From the NCBI RefSeq assembly GCF_018691265.1, contig NW_024881329.1:2604001-2668000 (forward strand): a DNA stretch of 64,000 nucleotides, given 5' to 3'. Source of the stretch: Tyto alba (Eukaryota; Chordata; Aves; Strigiformes; Tytonidae). The stretch's first letter is position 1, and each line of letters begins with the position of its first letter. Shown in pieces: positions 62,652-64,000 of this stretch. The translations under genes and the position numbers were made by a program. Under the pieces are notes generated by a model that was not told the origin of the DNA, made no database searches, and saw only the letters and a program-made list of their open reading frames with translations.

Positions 62652-64000
62652 CCCTGTGGCAATGTTCCCTGCTGTATGCATCTGGATTTAGCTTGATTCC
62701 CAGCCTTGCCAGCAGCATTATAAAATCGAACTGTAGCATTTGAAAAAACTGCTCTATTGGAAAACAAACTGGAGTAGTCCAGACTTGGATTTCAGAGGGA
62801 ATGGAAAGATCTTGATCCATGCTGCTTTGCAAGCGGAGCACTGTGGAGTGTGACTGGCTGTAAGCTCATTCACCATTATGAAAAACTAAAGGGTATTTTC
62901 TGTAAATGACAGGCCACAGAAGCGGGATATGTGAGATCATGAAGAAGCCCATAGTCTGCCTCTCTCCACAGGCAAACTGGTGCTTTGCTTATGCTGTTGT
63001 AAAAATGGCATGATGCTATAGAGCCTTACTGCACGTTTACACTGCTGCACAGAAAATACCATTTAACCATTAACTCCAGAAATTGTCTGAATTTGTATCC
63101 CATCACCTTAATTGGAGTTGATTTGTTTTACCCAGTATAACTGAAATAAAGGTCAGGATCTGTGACTGTGGGCTAGATCCTCAACTGTTTGTTTAAGTGC
63201 TTTGGTCTCCGTGCTTATGGACTGACTTATCCTGGTTATGGATTTGACCCTCTATATAAAGGCAGAGACTATAAATTTTAAATTTGTGAAGGGGTCTAGA
63301 TGTTGGATTCTCTCTCTTCAAATGTTGCTACTTGAGATAAATACAAAACCACACACATTATGAAAGGTTTTGGTGTCTAAAGTTTTGGATATCACACCCT
63401 TTCCGCAAAGAGGTGCATATCTGTTTCTGTCTTTGCAAAAGCCTTTCTTTATCTTTCTTTATCTTTTTCTTTACTTTCTTTCTGTAAGTAAATGACCCCT
63501 GAATTTATAGCAACTATATTTCTATGTCGATATAATAGGCACAGCTTGGATATTGCCTCTGTTCTAAGCTATCTACAAGTACTTACAATTCTCTTAGAAA
63601 ATTGACCTTAGGTCTTAAAATTTTTATACTTGACCTCTAGTCCAGAAATGATGACTTTTTCTCTCAAGCAATCTTGATAAAAATCTGTATGACTAGATTT
63701 ATTTTATCTGACTGTTGGCAGCAGGAGGTGGTAGTGAAGGGGAAGTCACTAGTTCAATTCCTTGCTGGAATTAAATCCTTGAGAAAATAAGGATAATCCT
63801 TTATTTGAGGCTTACTCAGTTGGTTGCTTCCCAGTATTTAGCTTGCTCCACACCAGACTCTATAAAAATTTTTGTACTTCCTTTCCTTTTCATTAGAAGG
63901 CCAAGAAGTTGTTAATTTTGCATTAATGCCCATTGATAAATAGTCATGTAGGTGAAACATGCACAGTTAAACAGAGATAGTTAGTTACAGGTAAAATTTT

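Noticed and set aside
63720..63775. tRNA-like B box (AGTTCAATTCC)
   Set aside because: No matching acceptor stem, anticodon arm or clear A box at the right spacing; at most a tRNA-derived SINE trace.

Overview
The window looks like a bird chromosome segment, probably from a neognath other than chicken. It carries a 3.8-kb CR1 LINE relic whose first ORF holds the GDSL-type domain typical of avian CR1, and two LTRs that resemble avian ERV families. Scattered worn MIR-like SINEs and long gene-poor stretches with only short chance ORFs fit the same picture. All identifications are from memory and reading; no database search was run.

Layout. 1-42 kb appears to be intergenic. It holds an old CR1-like fragment (about 4.8-5.1 kb), a 130-bp pure pyrimidine tract (5.5 kb), a solo LTR (10.5-11.1 kb), and an intronless coiled-coil/transmembrane pseudogene (11.2-12.0 kb). 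Further on are the long CR1 (17.9-21.7 kb), a homeodomain-motif-rich AT block (22.9-23.2 kb), several MIR-like and palindromic relics, and a second LTR-like element with 30-bp tandem repeats and an (AT)25 tract (37.1-38.1 kb).

At 42.2-42.8 kb is a strong CpG island with a perfect E2F-type site and a YY1-type site. Good splice donors point outward on both strands. On the plus strand a well-formed second exon follows at 43.4 kb. I do not recognise a known gene here. It may be a divergent noncoding pair or an upstream alternative promoter for the next gene.

The only confidently identified protein-coding gene is BRSK2 (brain-specific serine/threonine kinase 2, SAD-A), plus strand. Its first coding exon is 44784-44877 and begins [20 protein letters not shown]. 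It ends in a phase-1 splice donor inside the glycine-rich loop. A promoter-like stretch and a short upstream ORF precede it. The remaining 19 kb is the 5' part of BRSK2 intron 1, with low-complexity tracts, a CR1 3' end and one candidate cassette exon; I saw no further kinase exon.

I found no clearly novel biological system. The points most worth checking are the orphan CpG-island promoter with its spliced 74-codon ORF, the tail-anchored coiled-coil retrocopy, and possible regulatory blocks upstream of BRSK2.
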